Assembly (NCBI GenBank): GCA_963969365.1
Contig: OZ017757.1
Span: 2,542,001-2,606,000, forward strand
Length of the DNA: 64,000 nt
DNA from: Asterochloris sp. CNOR1
Taxonomy: Eukaryota; Chlorophyta; Trebouxiophyceae; Trebouxiales; Trebouxiaceae
Direction: 5' to 3'
Each line of letters opens with the position of its first letter. Within the stretch, counting starts at the first letter, position 1. The translations under genes were made by a program, and so were the position numbers. The notes beneath the pieces are model-generated. The model saw only the letters and a program-made list of their open reading frames with translations, was not told where the DNA came from and searched no databases. Of this stretch, positions 33,901 to 48,900 are shown one piece after another.

Positions 33901-36900
33901 GGAACAGCGAAGCTGCCACATCTGCCAGGGCCTGCATGTAGGTGAGGGCTCAGACAGTGACCGGCTGGCAGGAATAGCCTGCCAGGGCCTGCACACACAC
34001 AGCACTCACAAAAGAGTGTGGGTCCACCCCGTGGCTTTGCAACATGCCTGCTCTGCAGGGGTAGCCTCTTTTACCTCAGAGTGCATGCCAACTTCTTTGA
34101 AGGCATCTGTACACCTGACAGCGTCGTCTGTTTTGGTCTGTAGAGCCTGGCTAAATAAAATAAAGCATACTGTTTGATAATAGGCTCAACATGCTCCACC
34201 AGGTACAAAGCATCTACCCCTGTCCAAGCCACTCACCTTCCGCTGGTCAGCCTCACAGTCATTGCCGCTGCCAAGCCATGCCTACATGACATGTAGTCAC
34301 AGACCTGTGCAATCCAAGATGCATTTCCTCTCCCACCTTCTGCTGCTCAGCCTCCTGCGCCCTGTCCTTTGCCTGCCCCTCACGCGTGGCCAGGCCCCTG
34401 CTTTGGCGCTCCAGCGCGGCCTGCTGCTGCGCGACCTGCTCCTGTGCGGTGGTCACCTCATCTCGCTGTCGGGCCAGGGCGCGACGCCCAGCCTCCAGCT
34501 CCTGCTGCGCAGTCGAAACTGCCTCAAGGCTTGCCTGCAGATGAGACCGGCAGGGTGTCAAATGGAGGCAGCAGCAGTGCCTGAGGCCCAACTGACAACA
34601 CCTCAAGGCTGCCCAGCAGCCAGGGCAGGTCGTGTGTTGGAGGATGGCATCAGCACTGCTTGCGCCTGCCCGTCTGTGAGAGCCTGACGACTGAGCCACA
34701 GCACAGCAGGCAGGGTTTTAGACGGGAAAAAGCAGCAATGCAGCAGCAATGCAGCACAAAATGCCTGCTGCTGCCAGAGGCTGCTAAAATCGGGGTTGCA
34801 TGTTGGGCAGGACCACCACCTTGAGTGTGGCTCCCTCAGAGCTCTGCTCAGCCGCCCTCTGGCTCAACTCGCGCTCCCTCTGGAGCAGCTGCTGCCGCAA
34901 CGCCTCCAGCTCGCCTGTCTCCTTGGCAAGCTGCTCAGACTTGACCTGCACTCCGAAGACAGCGGGGAGTCAAGAGGTGTGAAGCTCCACTGATTTGTCC
35001 CGCCTTCAGACTTCCTTTGGCAGAACATGCATGAAGCATCTGGCATGGCTGCAGCAAAGCAGAGGCTGACGGGTTGAGCTAGTGCCCAGATTGCAAAAGC
35101 GCTTCTGGTGAAGGCGCAAGCTTGAGCTGCTTGGAATTGACCTGCATGCCAGAGACACAGCATCTGGCAATGCTGCAGGAAAGCAGAGACACCAGTGGAT
35201 TCAGCCAGGACCTAGGTTGCAACGGCATGCCTGGTGAAAGTGCAAACTTGAGCTGCCTGGCAGATTGCTGTCTGCTGCCAGCATGTCAAGCGTTCTGCTG
35301 TTAGCATTGAAGGGGGCCCTCAATGGCGGCCACCCTAGCTACCTGGCCTGATGTATGTTCCTGACACTTCACCGATTTTGATGACTTGGCTCACCAGCCC
35401 TGTGGAGGAACGTGCTTCTGCTCTTTGTTTAGAGTGTCCGGTGTCAAATTCTCGCCTGGACCTCTGCTTGACCGCCTTCAGCTGTGCCGTTCCAGAGCAG
35501 TCCAGCCAGCTGCCATGCCAAAGGAGCCAGCTTCACCTTGACCTGCTCCTCAGTCTGCCGCAGCGCCTGCAGCTGCGCCTGCGCCCGAGCCCTCTCGGCC
35601 TGCCCCTCAGCCCAGGCAGCCTTTTCCTTGGCCACCCTGTCCAGCTCTGCCTGGCTGCGCACAGCTGCATCTGCCAGCGTGGCGGCCCGGTGGCGCAGGT
35701 CGTCCTGCTCCCGCTGCACCTTGCTCCGCAACTCGCGCAGCTCAGTCTCAGCCGCATACACAGCCTCCTGCAGCACATGAGTCACTCCTTTGGAGGGCTG
35801 CATGCAACATATCTGTATGTTTGCTGCGCAACTCATGATGCTCCGCCACAGCGCTAAAGGCAACCCACTTCAAGGCCGCTTGGATGAAGTATAAGGCAAG
35901 CAGCAGAACAGATCCTCTGCACATTGGCATTGGACTGCACAAAGTGTCGATTGCATGCACAGCCTCCTGCAGCACGGAAAGCTTGTTAAGGGCAACATCT
36001 AGCTGCACCCAGCGACAAGGCCTTGGCTCAGCTGCTAGTGCCATCTCCTTATGTGGAGGCCTCGTTATGGTGTTGCTGCACCATTGGCAGGCTCCTGCTG
36101 TTCCCTTGTGTCGTAACAGGGGTAATATGTGTTGCTGCAATTGTGGCAAGCATGGCAGCACTGCTGAAGGATCTTACTGTGCAGGTGCTGCAACTTGCAG
36201 CCAGCCAGCCTTGATTGCGAAGTGTCCATGCATTTGTCACTACCCGGCAGTACTGCAGACTCACAGCAACACACAGTACCGACTTTGTTGGCTGTGCCCA
36301 CCCCATGCAGGTGCAGCCTGCTTGAACCTGATGGCTGCTGCAGCTTTGGCAAACACGTAACAGTACTTGAATCCGGTATCCACCTCAATGATCTGGCTCC
36401 CACCTTGTGCAGGTCCAATTTCCATCGACTCAGTGGCTGTTGCAGCCTTGGCACACATGCAACAGAACTCTGATGTGGTGCCCAGCTTGCACAGAACCAG
36501 CTTCCTCCACCACCAGATCATTATTCTGTTTTAGTACGCCAAAGCTGCTTCAACCCCAACATCTGGTGTCCACCTCCCGTACATCCAGCTACTAGGAATT
36601 GATGGCTGTTGCAGCCTTGGCACGCATAAAGGTGACGCTTGATGCGCACATGCTGTACACCTCTGATCTGGTGTTCACCTTGCACGAGTCTGGCTTCCTC
36701 ATACCTGGTGGCTGCTGCAGCCTTGGCACATTTGCAGCATAACATATCCTGATCTGGCGCCCACCTTGCGCAGATCAAGCCTCCTTGAAACTGGTGGCTG
36801 CTGCAGCCTTGGCGCACATGCAACTAAACCGTGATCTGGTTCCCGCGTCGTGCAGATCCAGCTTCCATCAACTTGGTGGCTGCTGCGGCCTTGACACATA

Positions 36901-39900
36901 TGCAGCACAACTCTATTGTGGTGCCCACCTCACGTAGATCCAGCTCCTTGGACTTGGTGGCTGCTGCCGCTTTCGCCTCGGCCATGGCCGCTTCCTGCTG
37001 CTGTACTGTTGCAGCCCTCTGGTCCAGGGCCATCACTGCCCGTGCATGGTCTCGCTTGCTGCCATCCAGAGCCATCTGGGCTGCATCGATCTGCTCGGCA
37101 GCCTGCAGCAGGGTCCTGGTAGCACTGCTGTGTGTTGGCCATAGTGGCGTCAGGTAGCAGTATCATTGGCCGTGTCACCTAGAGTCAGGGAGCTGCCAAC
37201 TCTTGATCACCAGAGACAAAAGCATTACTATAATTGACAGCGCTCAATCACTGTTCACATGACTCATGCACCACAGATTGCGCTCTGCGACGACTCACAA
37301 GTGCAGGCTGAGTAAGCTGCCAGAGATACTCATGCAACTCCGCCACTTGCACGGCAATGGCTGCCAGCCCAATCAGAAGACGTCCAACACAGCTGAGGCG
37401 GCCTCACTTTGTCATGCAGCTCCCGCCAACATTTCTGCCATTTGAAATTGCACAGCAAGGGCTGCCAGCTCAGTCAAACTTTCAACCACAGCTCAGGTTG
37501 CCCCACCTTGTCATGCAGCTCCCGTGACAGGTCCCTCCATTTGCGCTCAGAAGCCCGCTCGGCGTCTGCCAGGGCCGCCTCCCGCACCGACAGGTCATGC
37601 CGCCGCTTCTCAATTTCCCTCTCCAGCTGCTCCTGCCGCTCTGCATGCAGACATAAGGCAGTACTCATTTCATTCCAAGTGTACTGCCAGTATGACAAGT
37701 GGTGCACTTCTCCAATGTGCCCCTTCAGCCACCCTTCTGATCTGACACCAAGCACAGGAACCTGCACAGGGCACCAAAGAAACGCTTATGGCCAGGTGCC
37801 CCACATGTCAGAAGCCATCTGCAATTGCTTAGTCTGCAAGCAGACAAATGGCAGACATTCATTAGGCAATTAAGACCCCGCAAGCTGATACTGATCAACA
37901 ATGTCATGCTCATGACACACACACAAGGCAGCCAGACTCAGCTTCAATGCATGTCCAACAGACATTTGTCATGCTCAGCTCACCTGCCAGATCAGCTGTG
38001 ACCTTGCGTTGATGCTGAATCAAGTCCTTCTGCTTGGCGGCCAGGCCATTTTCGAGAGTGTCCACCTGCTTGTTGATGAACTCTGCAGGGGCAGCAAAGG
38101 TGCAAGCTGAGTAGCAAGATGCTGCAGAGCAAGCTTGCAGCATGTGGCTGCAGCATCTGTGTTGGTGTCAGCATGCACCTCATGATGTGGAGCAGCTGCA
38201 GCCCTCACCCTCTTTGTTTTTGATGCTCTGCAACTTTTCTTCCAGGGATGCTTCACGCGCCTTGAGCTCAACATCCCGTCTGTCCTGTGCTGCTGCCTGA
38301 GCATCGTTCTGCGGACAGAAATGCTTAAGTCCAGAACAATCGCAACAACTGCCTGGTATCAGCACAAACCATTCCTGCATGGCCTTGGAGGGCGGGCGCC
38401 TCCAGACAAGAATGGCAGCTCAGTGGATCTGGTGTTGCAGAGCCCAGCACGTGCATCAGGGGCAGCGCGTCTCCATGACATGCTTGAATGGCAGGAACAG
38501 TCTTGTGGGATGATTTGTGGTGACAAAGACGGTCTGTCCTGTGAATTTGTACAAATGCAACTGACCGATCTGAATGTCAACACAACCCTCAATGGTCATG
38601 CATCAAGGGATGAGTTGCATTTGTGTATTTTGCCTCTTAGCACCAGTGGCAGCGCGACTGCTGTTGCATGGATCACTGAGGGTTGTGATGACATTCAAAT
38701 CAGTCAGCTGCACTTATGGAATATGGATTGGGTGGAACTTGGGCCAACCTGCAACACATGCTCAGATCAGAGGCAACAGGCAGGCCTCACTAGTACCTCA
38801 CCTTCCGTGTCATCTCTGCAATCTCCTTCATGGCCCCCTCATACTCAGCCTGGGCAGCCTCAGCCTCTGCTGTGAGCCTGTCCACCACTGCCCTCTCGCT
38901 CTCCTACAAGACCATGTGAACTTGGGAGCATTGCCTTGCCTCAACTAGGCGTTCATGATACTGCCAGCTGACATGCACAGGTGGGGCGCTACAGCATCAC
39001 CATTTGAGATGACAGTACAGCCATGCTTCAGATGGCTATGTGATCATTCGATGAGCTTGTTGTGAAGTGAGCACTGCTTGCGCAGCTGCATGCGAGTCTG
39101 CAAGCCTCCTGGACGCCACTTGGCTATAGCCCCTGGAACAGGCCACACGTCAACCAAAGGCAGATTGCCAGCCGAACAGCACAAATGGGAGTGTCAGGGG
39201 CGTTCAGCTGCCATCAGGCCAGCATATAAACCTACAAAGGGGTTTGATTACTTCATCGACTTCGTCACGCGAGGCACTGCAGTTGTTTGGCAGAAGCTAT
39301 TTCTGTGAGCAGCCGGTAACAACCAGACAGATGACAAGCTCTGCTGGCCGGGCAGAGCATGCATGGTCAGAATAGCCAACCATACAGCACCCAGCAAGAA
39401 GGCAAAGCTGTTTTAGGTGTTCAGCCCAGAAGGAGGTTTGCAGGGGTCAGCTGTCAGAGGTGGGCAGCGGAGCCACGGGCGGGGCTGCCCATGCGCAGGC
39501 GTGCGAGGCGGGCTGCGGGCGATGTGGGGGAGCCCTGCCGCGGGGAGCTGCGCCTGGCGGCCTGCGGGGCAGCACCCGCAGCTGGTGAGGGCAGTATCTT
39601 TGGGGGGTTTGGGGGAAGGGAACAGCATGCAACACTGCCTGCTGAGAGGCTGCCCAGCTAGGGTCTATGATGACCAACTCTGGCATGAACAATAACTCCG
39701 TGCCGCCCCAAAACCGACCGCTGCATCCGTCAAGGCGCGCTTGCATGCTGCCAGGGCCAGGGCCAAGGCCTGACGGCTCTGCACACTGCCTCAGGTGAGG
39801 CGAACACAGCCAGCCAAAACACTGCCCATGCGCTGCAGACAATTGTGAGGAGCTGCGCGTGGCGGCGTGCGGGGCAGCGTCAGCAGCCGGTCAGGGCAGC

Positions 39901-42900
39901 GTGAGGCGCCGTCAGCTGTGGTGGGAGGCTTACATGCCGCCTGGGTTCTGCTCAAGGGCTGGAGAATGTCACGGCTGCTGACCTGCATGCTGAAATTGCC
40001 ACACCCAAGCCTGATTAGCTTGATGTGACATCCCGTCCCCCACTTTGCTCAGAGCCTCCCTGTCCCAAAGGTGCCTGCTAAGCCCGCCAGTTGACGTTGG
40101 GCTGGCGCATGCCTCAGGCCCACTGCACAGCCCCAGCTGCCCCCCTTCATTGGTTTCCTTTCACAAGCAGCACGTCTCCAGATCTCCCTTCTGTTGCATC
40201 AGGTGTGATGTCTGCCTTAATTCAACTGATAGCCATTGACCGAGTTGGTGCTGCACACCAATCCCAGCAGCCCCCGCCCCATCTCCCTCCCTCCTACTGC
40301 GACAACAATCCCCAGACCCTCTTGCTACGCTAGAATCTACAGCTTACCAAATCAGCCTCCTGCCTCCGCAGGTGGTCTGCCTGCTGTGCCAAAGCGCGCT
40401 CCTGCTCTGCCCCGCGCAGGGCTGCGTGCTTGGCCTCAGCCTTGGCCTCAGCCTCCAGCTTGGCAGCTGCCTCCAGCTTGCGATCCACCTCTGCCTGCTG
40501 CTGGCGCAGGTGCGCACGCTCCTCCTCTGCCCTGCACCCAACATGCAGGCAAGCTCTGGATCTGGGCTTTCACCTATGTCTCACAGCTTCTCCGCCTGCT
40601 ACTAGCGCAGGGCAGCATGGTCCCTCTCTGCCCTGCATGTTGACAGAAGCAGGAGAGGCGTCCACTCTGCCTGTGCTGGTGCTGGGTCAGTGCGGTCCTC
40701 CTCAGCCCTGCACATGACAAGATTGTACCACGCTGCAAGGCGCCAGTGAACTCTTCTTTGCCCTCTGCCTTGCACACAGTAGAGAGGGCCTTGTCTCTGC
40801 CCGCTGCTGGCCACAAAAAGTTGTACCATCCCAGCCCTGTACACATCTTCAGCCCAAAACGCTATGCAGCCACCACCCCTCTTTTGTTCTCGGCCTGCTG
40901 CTGGCACATGTGTGATCAAGCTCCTCCTCGGCCACACACAGGGGTTTGTCACAGCGTTGCACAGGGGCCTGCTCAAAGCGGTGCCCCTCCTCCACACTGC
41001 CGCAAGATCGTCAACTGCACATTGCACTTGAACCATCTTCTGACACAGGATACCACTGAACCCAGCAGTTAGTCATGCAGTATATGCTGCCACACCTGAC
41101 ATGCTGTTGCACGCCCTGCCTGTTGCTAAATGGCCCAGCTAAGGGCACCTGCTTCTTTGATACAGCAAGGCATTTGGGCGAAGCCACCAAGGCCTGGTTG
41201 CTTGCCTCTTGCGCTCAGAGGTGGAGGTCGCTGCGGCGTCCTTGGCATCATTTGCGGCCTTGCCAACAGCCTCTTCAGCCGCAGCCACCCGCAGCTTTGC
41301 GGCCTGCAGGCACCAACGCATGCCAAAGTCACAGCGCAGCATGGCAGACCCTGCTTTGGTTGCACATCTGTCACAGCCTCTTCAGGCGCCGCTACACGCT
41401 GTATGCAGCAAGGCCTCCCACTGTCATACCTCAGCACATTACAGACCCTGCTGGGACATCTGGGTTCCAGACATGCGCCTGCTCCACGGCTAGACCAGTT
41501 TACACAGTATGCCTGAGCGCTGCTATGGGCACAGCAGGCCATGACAACAAATCAGCAAGCGTGAGCGCTGGCATGCTGCATCTACACAACAGCGCCAGTC
41601 TGATGGCAATCAATTAGCAAGGCACTGCCAAGGCTGCCAGATGTGCCAATCCCCCATTGCCACCTGCATCAGGCTTGATGTAAGTATCGATCCCCTCATA
41701 ATGCCACATCAGCTGCAGGTGCGTCTGGCCTTCACTCTCACTGCTCAGCTGCCCCAGCTGCTCCAACTAGGACAGCTTTGAAGTCATCCCAATCTCGCAC
41801 CTGCAGCTGGAGACCCTCCTGTGCCAGCCTGCTCTCCTCCTTACTGATCTCCTGCTCCCGACGGGCGACAGCCTCTGCCCGCTGGTCCAGCTTGAGCTCC
41901 AGCAGTTTCAGCTGCTCACTGAGCTGACGGTGCTCCTGCAGCAGCCAAAGGCTCTTTCATTTGCCCGCAGAACTCCAGCATGCTTAGCTTCACTACAAGA
42001 TGTGGTGAGCCATATTGTGCTGCCTATCCGCCCAGCCATGCTGTGGCCTCTACACTGAGGAGCAAAGCTGCACATCAGCATTGGCTACATATACAAGCCC
42101 TGAGGACAGTCTCAAAGCACTGCGCCTGGCAGTTCAGACAGCCCAAGAGGATGGGCATCCACAGAAGCACCTGACAAACGGCAGAAATGAAATCCTGACA
42201 CCATTCGTGCTCAGTGCTGATGCAGCATGGTCCTCCTGGAGCCTGACAATCTGGCAACGCGCCAATGCGACAGGAGTTGCAACGTATTTTCAGGCAGTGC
42301 GTCACAATCCACCACGCTTGCACCTGCTCAAACTGCTGCTGACGCTTGGCCAGCGCTGTGCGGTCCTCCTCCAGCCCCCGCGACTGCTTGTCCACGTCGG
42401 CTGCAGCGCTCTCCAGCAGATTGTCCGCGCGGGCCTCAGCCTCAGCGATCTGGCGCTCCCGCTGGCGGAGGGCAACCTTCTCCTCGTCAGACCACGCTTG
42501 CACGTTCTGCAGCACCGCCACAAGCCCACTTGTCAGAGCGTTTGGATTCGCAGCTGGAGACACTTGGACTGCAATAGAGGGCTGGCGTAGGGCAGCCCTT
42601 CTCTCCTCAGCCCATGGCTGCACATTCTGCTGCATAGCCACAAGCCCATTGGTCATGTGGCTAGAGTCACAGTTACAGTCACTGACATCAAGAAAGCGTT
42701 GGTGGCGCTTTGAAGCCATCTCCTTTTGAATTCAGGGCTGCACCTTCTGGACGTGACAGGAAGCATGTTTGGGTGAAGGCACATAAAATTGAACACAGGG
42801 CGCTTTTGATTGGAGGCGCACACAATTGCATCGTTTGCATCATTCAGCCTACGCCTGCGTGAGCTGTGGCAGGAGCAAGTAGAACATTTGGCATCAAGTG

Positions 42901-45900
42901 CCGCTTGAGAATTCTCAGACAGGCAGCGACATGCTCCTCAGCCATGCCAGCATGTCCCACAGCCTGTAGCTTCTTGAACATGTGCCTCGGTCCACTGGAA
43001 CTTCAATGCGCCGGTAGGCTCTTGACTGCGCAATGCTTCAATGTGGGATCTCATCACCCACCTTCACCATGTCGCGTGCCTCGATGCGCTCCCGCTCCAG
43101 CGCGGCCCGCCCCTCGGCCAGCAGGGCCTGCTCCTGCCGCAGGCGCTCCTCCCCGCCCTGCAGGGCTGCATCGCGCTGCACAAGGGCCGCCTCTTTGGCT
43201 GCCAGCCTCTCTGCACGGCGCTGGCCTGCACCAGCATTGCAAGTGAGGGTTCCAGTGACAGCTCAGTTGACTCAATGTCAAGGCTCAGGACTCTGCCCAA
43301 TGCTCTCTACGACTTGCATCCACAACAGCTGGCTGCAGGTTCTGCCCAAGTGGTTTGACTGCAGTTCGATTCCAAAGGTCTTGCCTGCAGCTTGATTTCA
43401 CAGCGCAGCAGGTCTGCTGCAGTACTCTGCCCAAGGCTTACCACTGCAGCTTGGACCCCCTGATTCAGCAGGCACTCTGCCCAAAGGGCTTCAACTGCAG
43501 GTCAAACCCAGAAGCCAGAGACTGCGTGCTTGATCCCAGTCAAGGCTGCTTGATGAAGCTACCAAAAATCAAAAGTAACAACATCATGTAGGTGTCGGCG
43601 GCATGCCACAACTCAGTGCTTCAAGGGCAGCTCAACCCCACCTTCCTGTGCCTCAGCGTGCATTGCAGCCACACGCCGCTGCTCTGTCTCCAGCCGCCTC
43701 TCTACCTCATCCAGTTCCAGAGCGCGGCTTGACAGCGCACGGGACTCAGCTGAAACCTGAACAGCCAGGAGGAGTGGTTTGTTGTGGTACAGATGTCGAG
43801 AGAGGCCGGGCCTGCAGGAATCGACTCACAGGTGCACAGCCCACACAGGCGTGCAGGAGGCATTGCAGGTGGTCAGACGGCTAAGCCTGAGGGTCTGAGC
43901 TGGTAGCTGCACAGCCCACATGAGCGTGCAGGTGGCATTGCAGATGGTCAGATGGCCAAGCCTGAGGGTCCGAGCTGGCAGCTGCACAGCTCACACTGAC
44001 GTGTAGCCCGGTTCCCTACCCAGCAGCGTTTGCTGACAGCAAAACCAGAACACAACAACGAAGGTGCAGTATGCAGGCGGGCGCCTTACTGAAGCACTCT
44101 GCATTGCTGGTGGCAACAGTCGTACTCTGAGGCATGCTGCACTGAATTTTGAAAGGCAATATATGCAGCAGCCATGTTCTGAAGCATGCTGCATTGCCTA
44201 CTACAAGACAGTGCATCTGCATCACGTTCAAAGACGGGTCGATCACTCCACCCTGAAGCACGGGACCTGGGGTAGGTGCAGACAGAAGCTGAGGTACAGA
44301 TTGCTGCCAAGCAAGCCCTCAGCTTTTGGCATCTTCATGCACTGCAACACCTGGCAATCATGCACTGCAACACCTGGCAGCACCCACATCTGCCAGTGCT
44401 CCTGCAGATGCTCTCGTTCCAATGCCAGCTGCTCGGCCAGGGCATCATGCTCATCAGTTTCTATGATAGTGTCTGCATGTACGGCAAATACTGGCAGCGC
44501 CTGCACCTGTGCTGAGCGCTCCTGCAGCTGCTCCCGCTCCTCTGCCAGCTGCTTGGCCAGGGCACGGTGCTGATGCTCGGCACTGCCGCTGGCGTCCAGG
44601 GCCTCCTGGGTGGCCCGCTCCAGGGTCTGGTCCTTCTCCTGCAGGCAGGAGGTTGCAGTGTGAGAGGCCCCATCTGCAAAACGCAATGCCAACTGCAAAA
44701 TGCAATGCCATCTGCAATGCAAGGCCAGCAGGGTCACTGCATTTCTCCTGCTTGAGGGTTCAAGCCCTTGCAGTAGGGGAGTGCTGAGCCCTGGCATGCA
44801 GCTCCAGCAGAGAGATGATGTCTACAGCATATGGGCGTCTTGCCAGTGTGAAGTCTCCCGATTTGCATAACAATAGCCCAGACCGGCTCAGCCACAAGCT
44901 GGGATATCGATTGATGCTGTTGAGGTAGGGCCATGACATATGTAGCTGCTGGGGAGACCCAGCCTGTACAACTGACATGTACAATCCATCATGGAATGCT
45001 AGTAGGAAGCAAAGGGAAATGTCCCTGCACGATGAGTCCCCCTCAGGTGCACCCTGATGGCATGTATGCCAAAAGGATGCACAGCAATGACCCTCTGCGA
45101 CAGCTGCTGCTGAATCAATTAGCACACCCAGCCACGATAGCCCGCACACAGCAGCCTGCCTCGCGTGCCTGGCACCCCACAATGCACCCACCTGGAGCTC
45201 CTGCTGCCGCTGCTGCAGGTCAGCCTGCTGGGCGGTGAGGGCCCTCTGCAGCTCCTGCAGGCGCGCCTCATGCTCAGCCAGCGCCACCTGCCGGGTGTCG
45301 GTCTCCTTTTGCTGCTGCTGCAGACGAGCTGTGCTCTCCTGAGCCGCCTGCAACGGGTCGTTGAGGCTGGTCAATGGCCCTGCTTCCATGCAGAGCAACC
45401 ACGGGTAGGCAGGGCTTATCTGCGGCACCTGCAACAAGCCTTGCAAGCTGGTCCATGGCCTGCCTCCTTCACAGAGCAAGCCAGGAAAGACCGCGCTCTT
45501 CTGAGACGCCTGCAGACTCTATATCCTGGCACACTTTTCCTGCTTTTGCTCCAAGCAGCTGCTTCTTGCGTGTAGACTGCTAGGCCTCTCCCGGCTTTGC
45601 CAGCATCTTGTGGGTGAGATCTTCAGACCCTGCTAGAATGCCTGGCCACAAGAGAAGGCAATTTTATGAGTGCTGAAAAGTCTAAAATGCAGCAAGTGTT
45701 TCTTGATGCACCAACCCTAGATTTCTTAGTCATGCCAATCACGAGCACTTTGCTTCTTGACTCACTTGCCGTCAGTCCTTTATACAAAGGAACAAGACTG
45801 AGCTTCCTCTTGTCTCTCCGGTCGACAACCTGATATGCATTCTGAGCCCGCAGACGGCACCACCTTGGTCACCTCAGCACTGTGCTCCTTGATCAGCTCA

Positions 45901-48900
45901 GAGGTCACTTGCCATGGGAGCACTGCGCATTCTTCAAACCTGAAATTGCTTACCTTGCTTGCTTTGGACCTCCTAAGCTGCTTCCTGAGCAGTTCAGGCA
46001 GTGTGTGCCTGCCACCTGAGTACTTGCGCTGGGGAGCGACCATTTTCCCCTCATACAGAAGGGCCCACCTTGGTCGCCTCAGCACTCTCATGCTGCTTCC
46101 TGCGCAGCTCTGCCTCCCGCTCCACCATGCTGAGCCTGCTGCGCTCCAGGCTGGCCTTGTCAGCGGCCATCTGGCTGGCCAGCTGGGCCTGCTGGGCCTG
46201 CTCACCCTCCAAGGAGCTTCTGACCTCAGCCAGCCTGGCGCGCTCAGCGGACAGCTCGGCTTGCAGGGCGGCCAGAGCCTTACTGCGCTCTTCCAGATCG
46301 TGCAGGACGTCTGTGCGGGCGGTCACCTGCAGGAGGGGCAGGTGCATGTGTTGACTGTGAGAGGTTGCCTGGCAGCCCTAGCATGTGCACATGGGCCCCA
46401 CTCATACTGGGCAGCTGCAACCCATGGTTCGGCGCTGCTGCTGGGCAAGCTGCCTTCTCAAAAGACAACCAGCATCCGCAGATGTGCTGACAGCCCAACC
46501 CTTGGCTTCCCTCCAGCGTCGCGACCCATGCTCCTCCTGACAAACCCCCTGCAGAGGTGCCAAAGCATTGGCAGAAGTGCTCCACAGCCAGAGATGCTGA
46601 GGGCAAGATTGCCCATAGTCACACATGGGCAGCTCTTAGGTGAACGGGGCCGTCAGCTGCAGAGCCTCTGTGCTTGCTGCAACTTGTTGACACAGCACTG
46701 GCGGCCCTCAGAAACCAGGCAGGGGGGTGGCTCACGGTGAGAGGCCCTCCGTGCAGGTTGCAGCCTGTCGACAAAGCAGTGGCCGCTCTTAAAGACAACA
46801 GTGCTGGGGGCACCACTGTCTAGCTAGCGCCCACGCGGCACCATCATTCAGCCTTGACTCGGCGGTGGCTACAAGTGCACAAGCTGTGCCAGCTCTGCTA
46901 CGCACTTCAGTCCTTGCCCTCAGGACCAAACATTCAGCCCTGCCTGAACAGCGCCTACCAATGGCATAAGCAGTGCCATCTCTGCTGCCCGCACACAGTC
47001 GGGGCCTTCGGGACCCTGCCAGGGTTCGCAGGGTGAGACCAGCCACAAGCAGCACTCCCTCACCTTCTGCAGCTGCTGCTGCAGGGCCTTGCCAGCTGCG
47101 ACCTGCTTGGCGCCCTCCAGCTCCAGCTGCACAGCCCAGCGCTGTAGGGCGGACTCCCGCTCCAGCAGTGCTGCGCGCCGAGTCTGCACAGCAGCCAAGA
47201 CAACAACATCTGCAGCTGAGGTTCTTGGACTTTCTCAGCCCCAGTGCTGGCCAGCGCCTCCCGCTTCGGCTGCAGGCAGCTGCGCTCAGCTGGTCTGGCA
47301 GCTCACACTGCCATGTACTCAGAGTCCTTCAGGTGCAGCTGGCTTGACATATGAATCAGCATTGAGAACAAATCTCGGCAACTAATGCTGCCTAGCATGG
47401 CTCTCCTGATGAGCACTGGAGCAGGGCAAGCAGAGCAGCAAGCACAGCCAGCTCTGCCTGTCCAGACTGTCTCAAGCTGAATGCCAACTGGAGATGACTT
47501 ATGGGTGAACATGTTCCAGCAACTTTGCTCAACACAGGTAGATGCAGCCCTTGCACAGCCGCCGTATGCACACGTACGCACCTGCAGGACCCTGCTGAGC
47601 TCAGCCGGAGCGGCTGTGAAGTCCAGTGGTGACGTGAAGGGGCCCCAGCTTCCAGCCTCGCGTGGAGAAGCCTTGCGCTTAGTTCCCTGCGGCCAAGCTT
47701 GCCATGGTGCGGTTTCCTAGGGGATTCCCAGGGCAGGACAGAGGCGTCTGTATGCAGCAAGCAACCTGGAGGATCTCCGACCAATGTCTGTTTGGAGAAA
47801 GCGCATTGGCACAGCAGGTTCTACCCTGAACAATAACTACAATGACAGCAGGCTTCACAGCTAGCATTGAGGGCCTGCCGCTGCTGGCGCCCACATCTGC
47901 TGTTCCATAAGGGCTCCCTGTCTGAGATCAAAGCATCACGCTGTGCTCCCCATGCACATACACCAAAGGCTCAGCAAGCCACAGCAGCGTGTGGCAAGCA
48001 CCTGGATGGCTGCCCGCAGCCCATCCTCGGACAGGTCGCCGCCTGAGAGCTCAGCTGCCTGAGCCTTCAGCTCTCGCCAAGAGTCCTGCAGCTGTGCTTC
48101 CTGGGCCACCAGTGCTGACTCCACCTGAGCCATTGCGGAGCGCATGGCTTCAGCAGCCGCCTGGGTCTGCAGCCACCACAGGATGACCTTAGGTTGTGTT
48201 TACACGAGGCGCAAAGCATCTGCTGTGCGATAGAAAGACATGCACATACTTGATGTGCGGTGGCCAGCCTCTGTTTAGCCAGCCCGGGAGGTGCTGTACA
48301 ACTGAAGCGTACGACGAGCAGCATCACTGTGGGTGCAGGTGTTTGCGCTGCTGACACTTCATGCTGGCAGGTGTGCAAGCCACAGAGCACAGCTAGCATC
48401 AGCGAAGAAGCGTGACATTAGGGAAGTACAGCTTGCCTGCTGCGCCTGCTGGATGCTCTGCTTGGCGGCCGCCTGCTCCTCCTGTGCCTGAGCGCGCTGG
48501 CGCTCCGCAGCCACAGCCTCCTGCAGGTTGCAGAAGTGTTCTGTGTGCGTCTGCTGCCTCTTCCACAGTACCGTCAAGAGGACATACACTCTGCCTCAGC
48601 ATCAGTGCCAGGCGGCCCAGTTAACAGTGTGACTTGCTGCAGATAGATATTATAGTATGTTCATGTCTTGCGCGGACGTGACGTGGACTGGGAGTACAGG
48701 AATGTAGGGGGAAGAGCCAGGTAACATTGGGCCGCAAGTGGTGTTTGGTTGACTGTCCAAGAAGGCAGCCATCTCTTGTAGGTGCACCTAACTTCTGCAA
48801 CAGAGTGGATACCACACAGGGATGTTATGCCTAACTGTCCCACATGCTGTGGCGCTGCTTACTCCCACCTCGTGGAGGCGGCCATCCCTTTGGGTCACGT

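Noticed and set aside
39400-39910. GC-rich Arg/Ala-rich plus-strand frame as a nested gene
   Set aside because: The frame is compositional, is duplicated at two places and has no recognisable motif.
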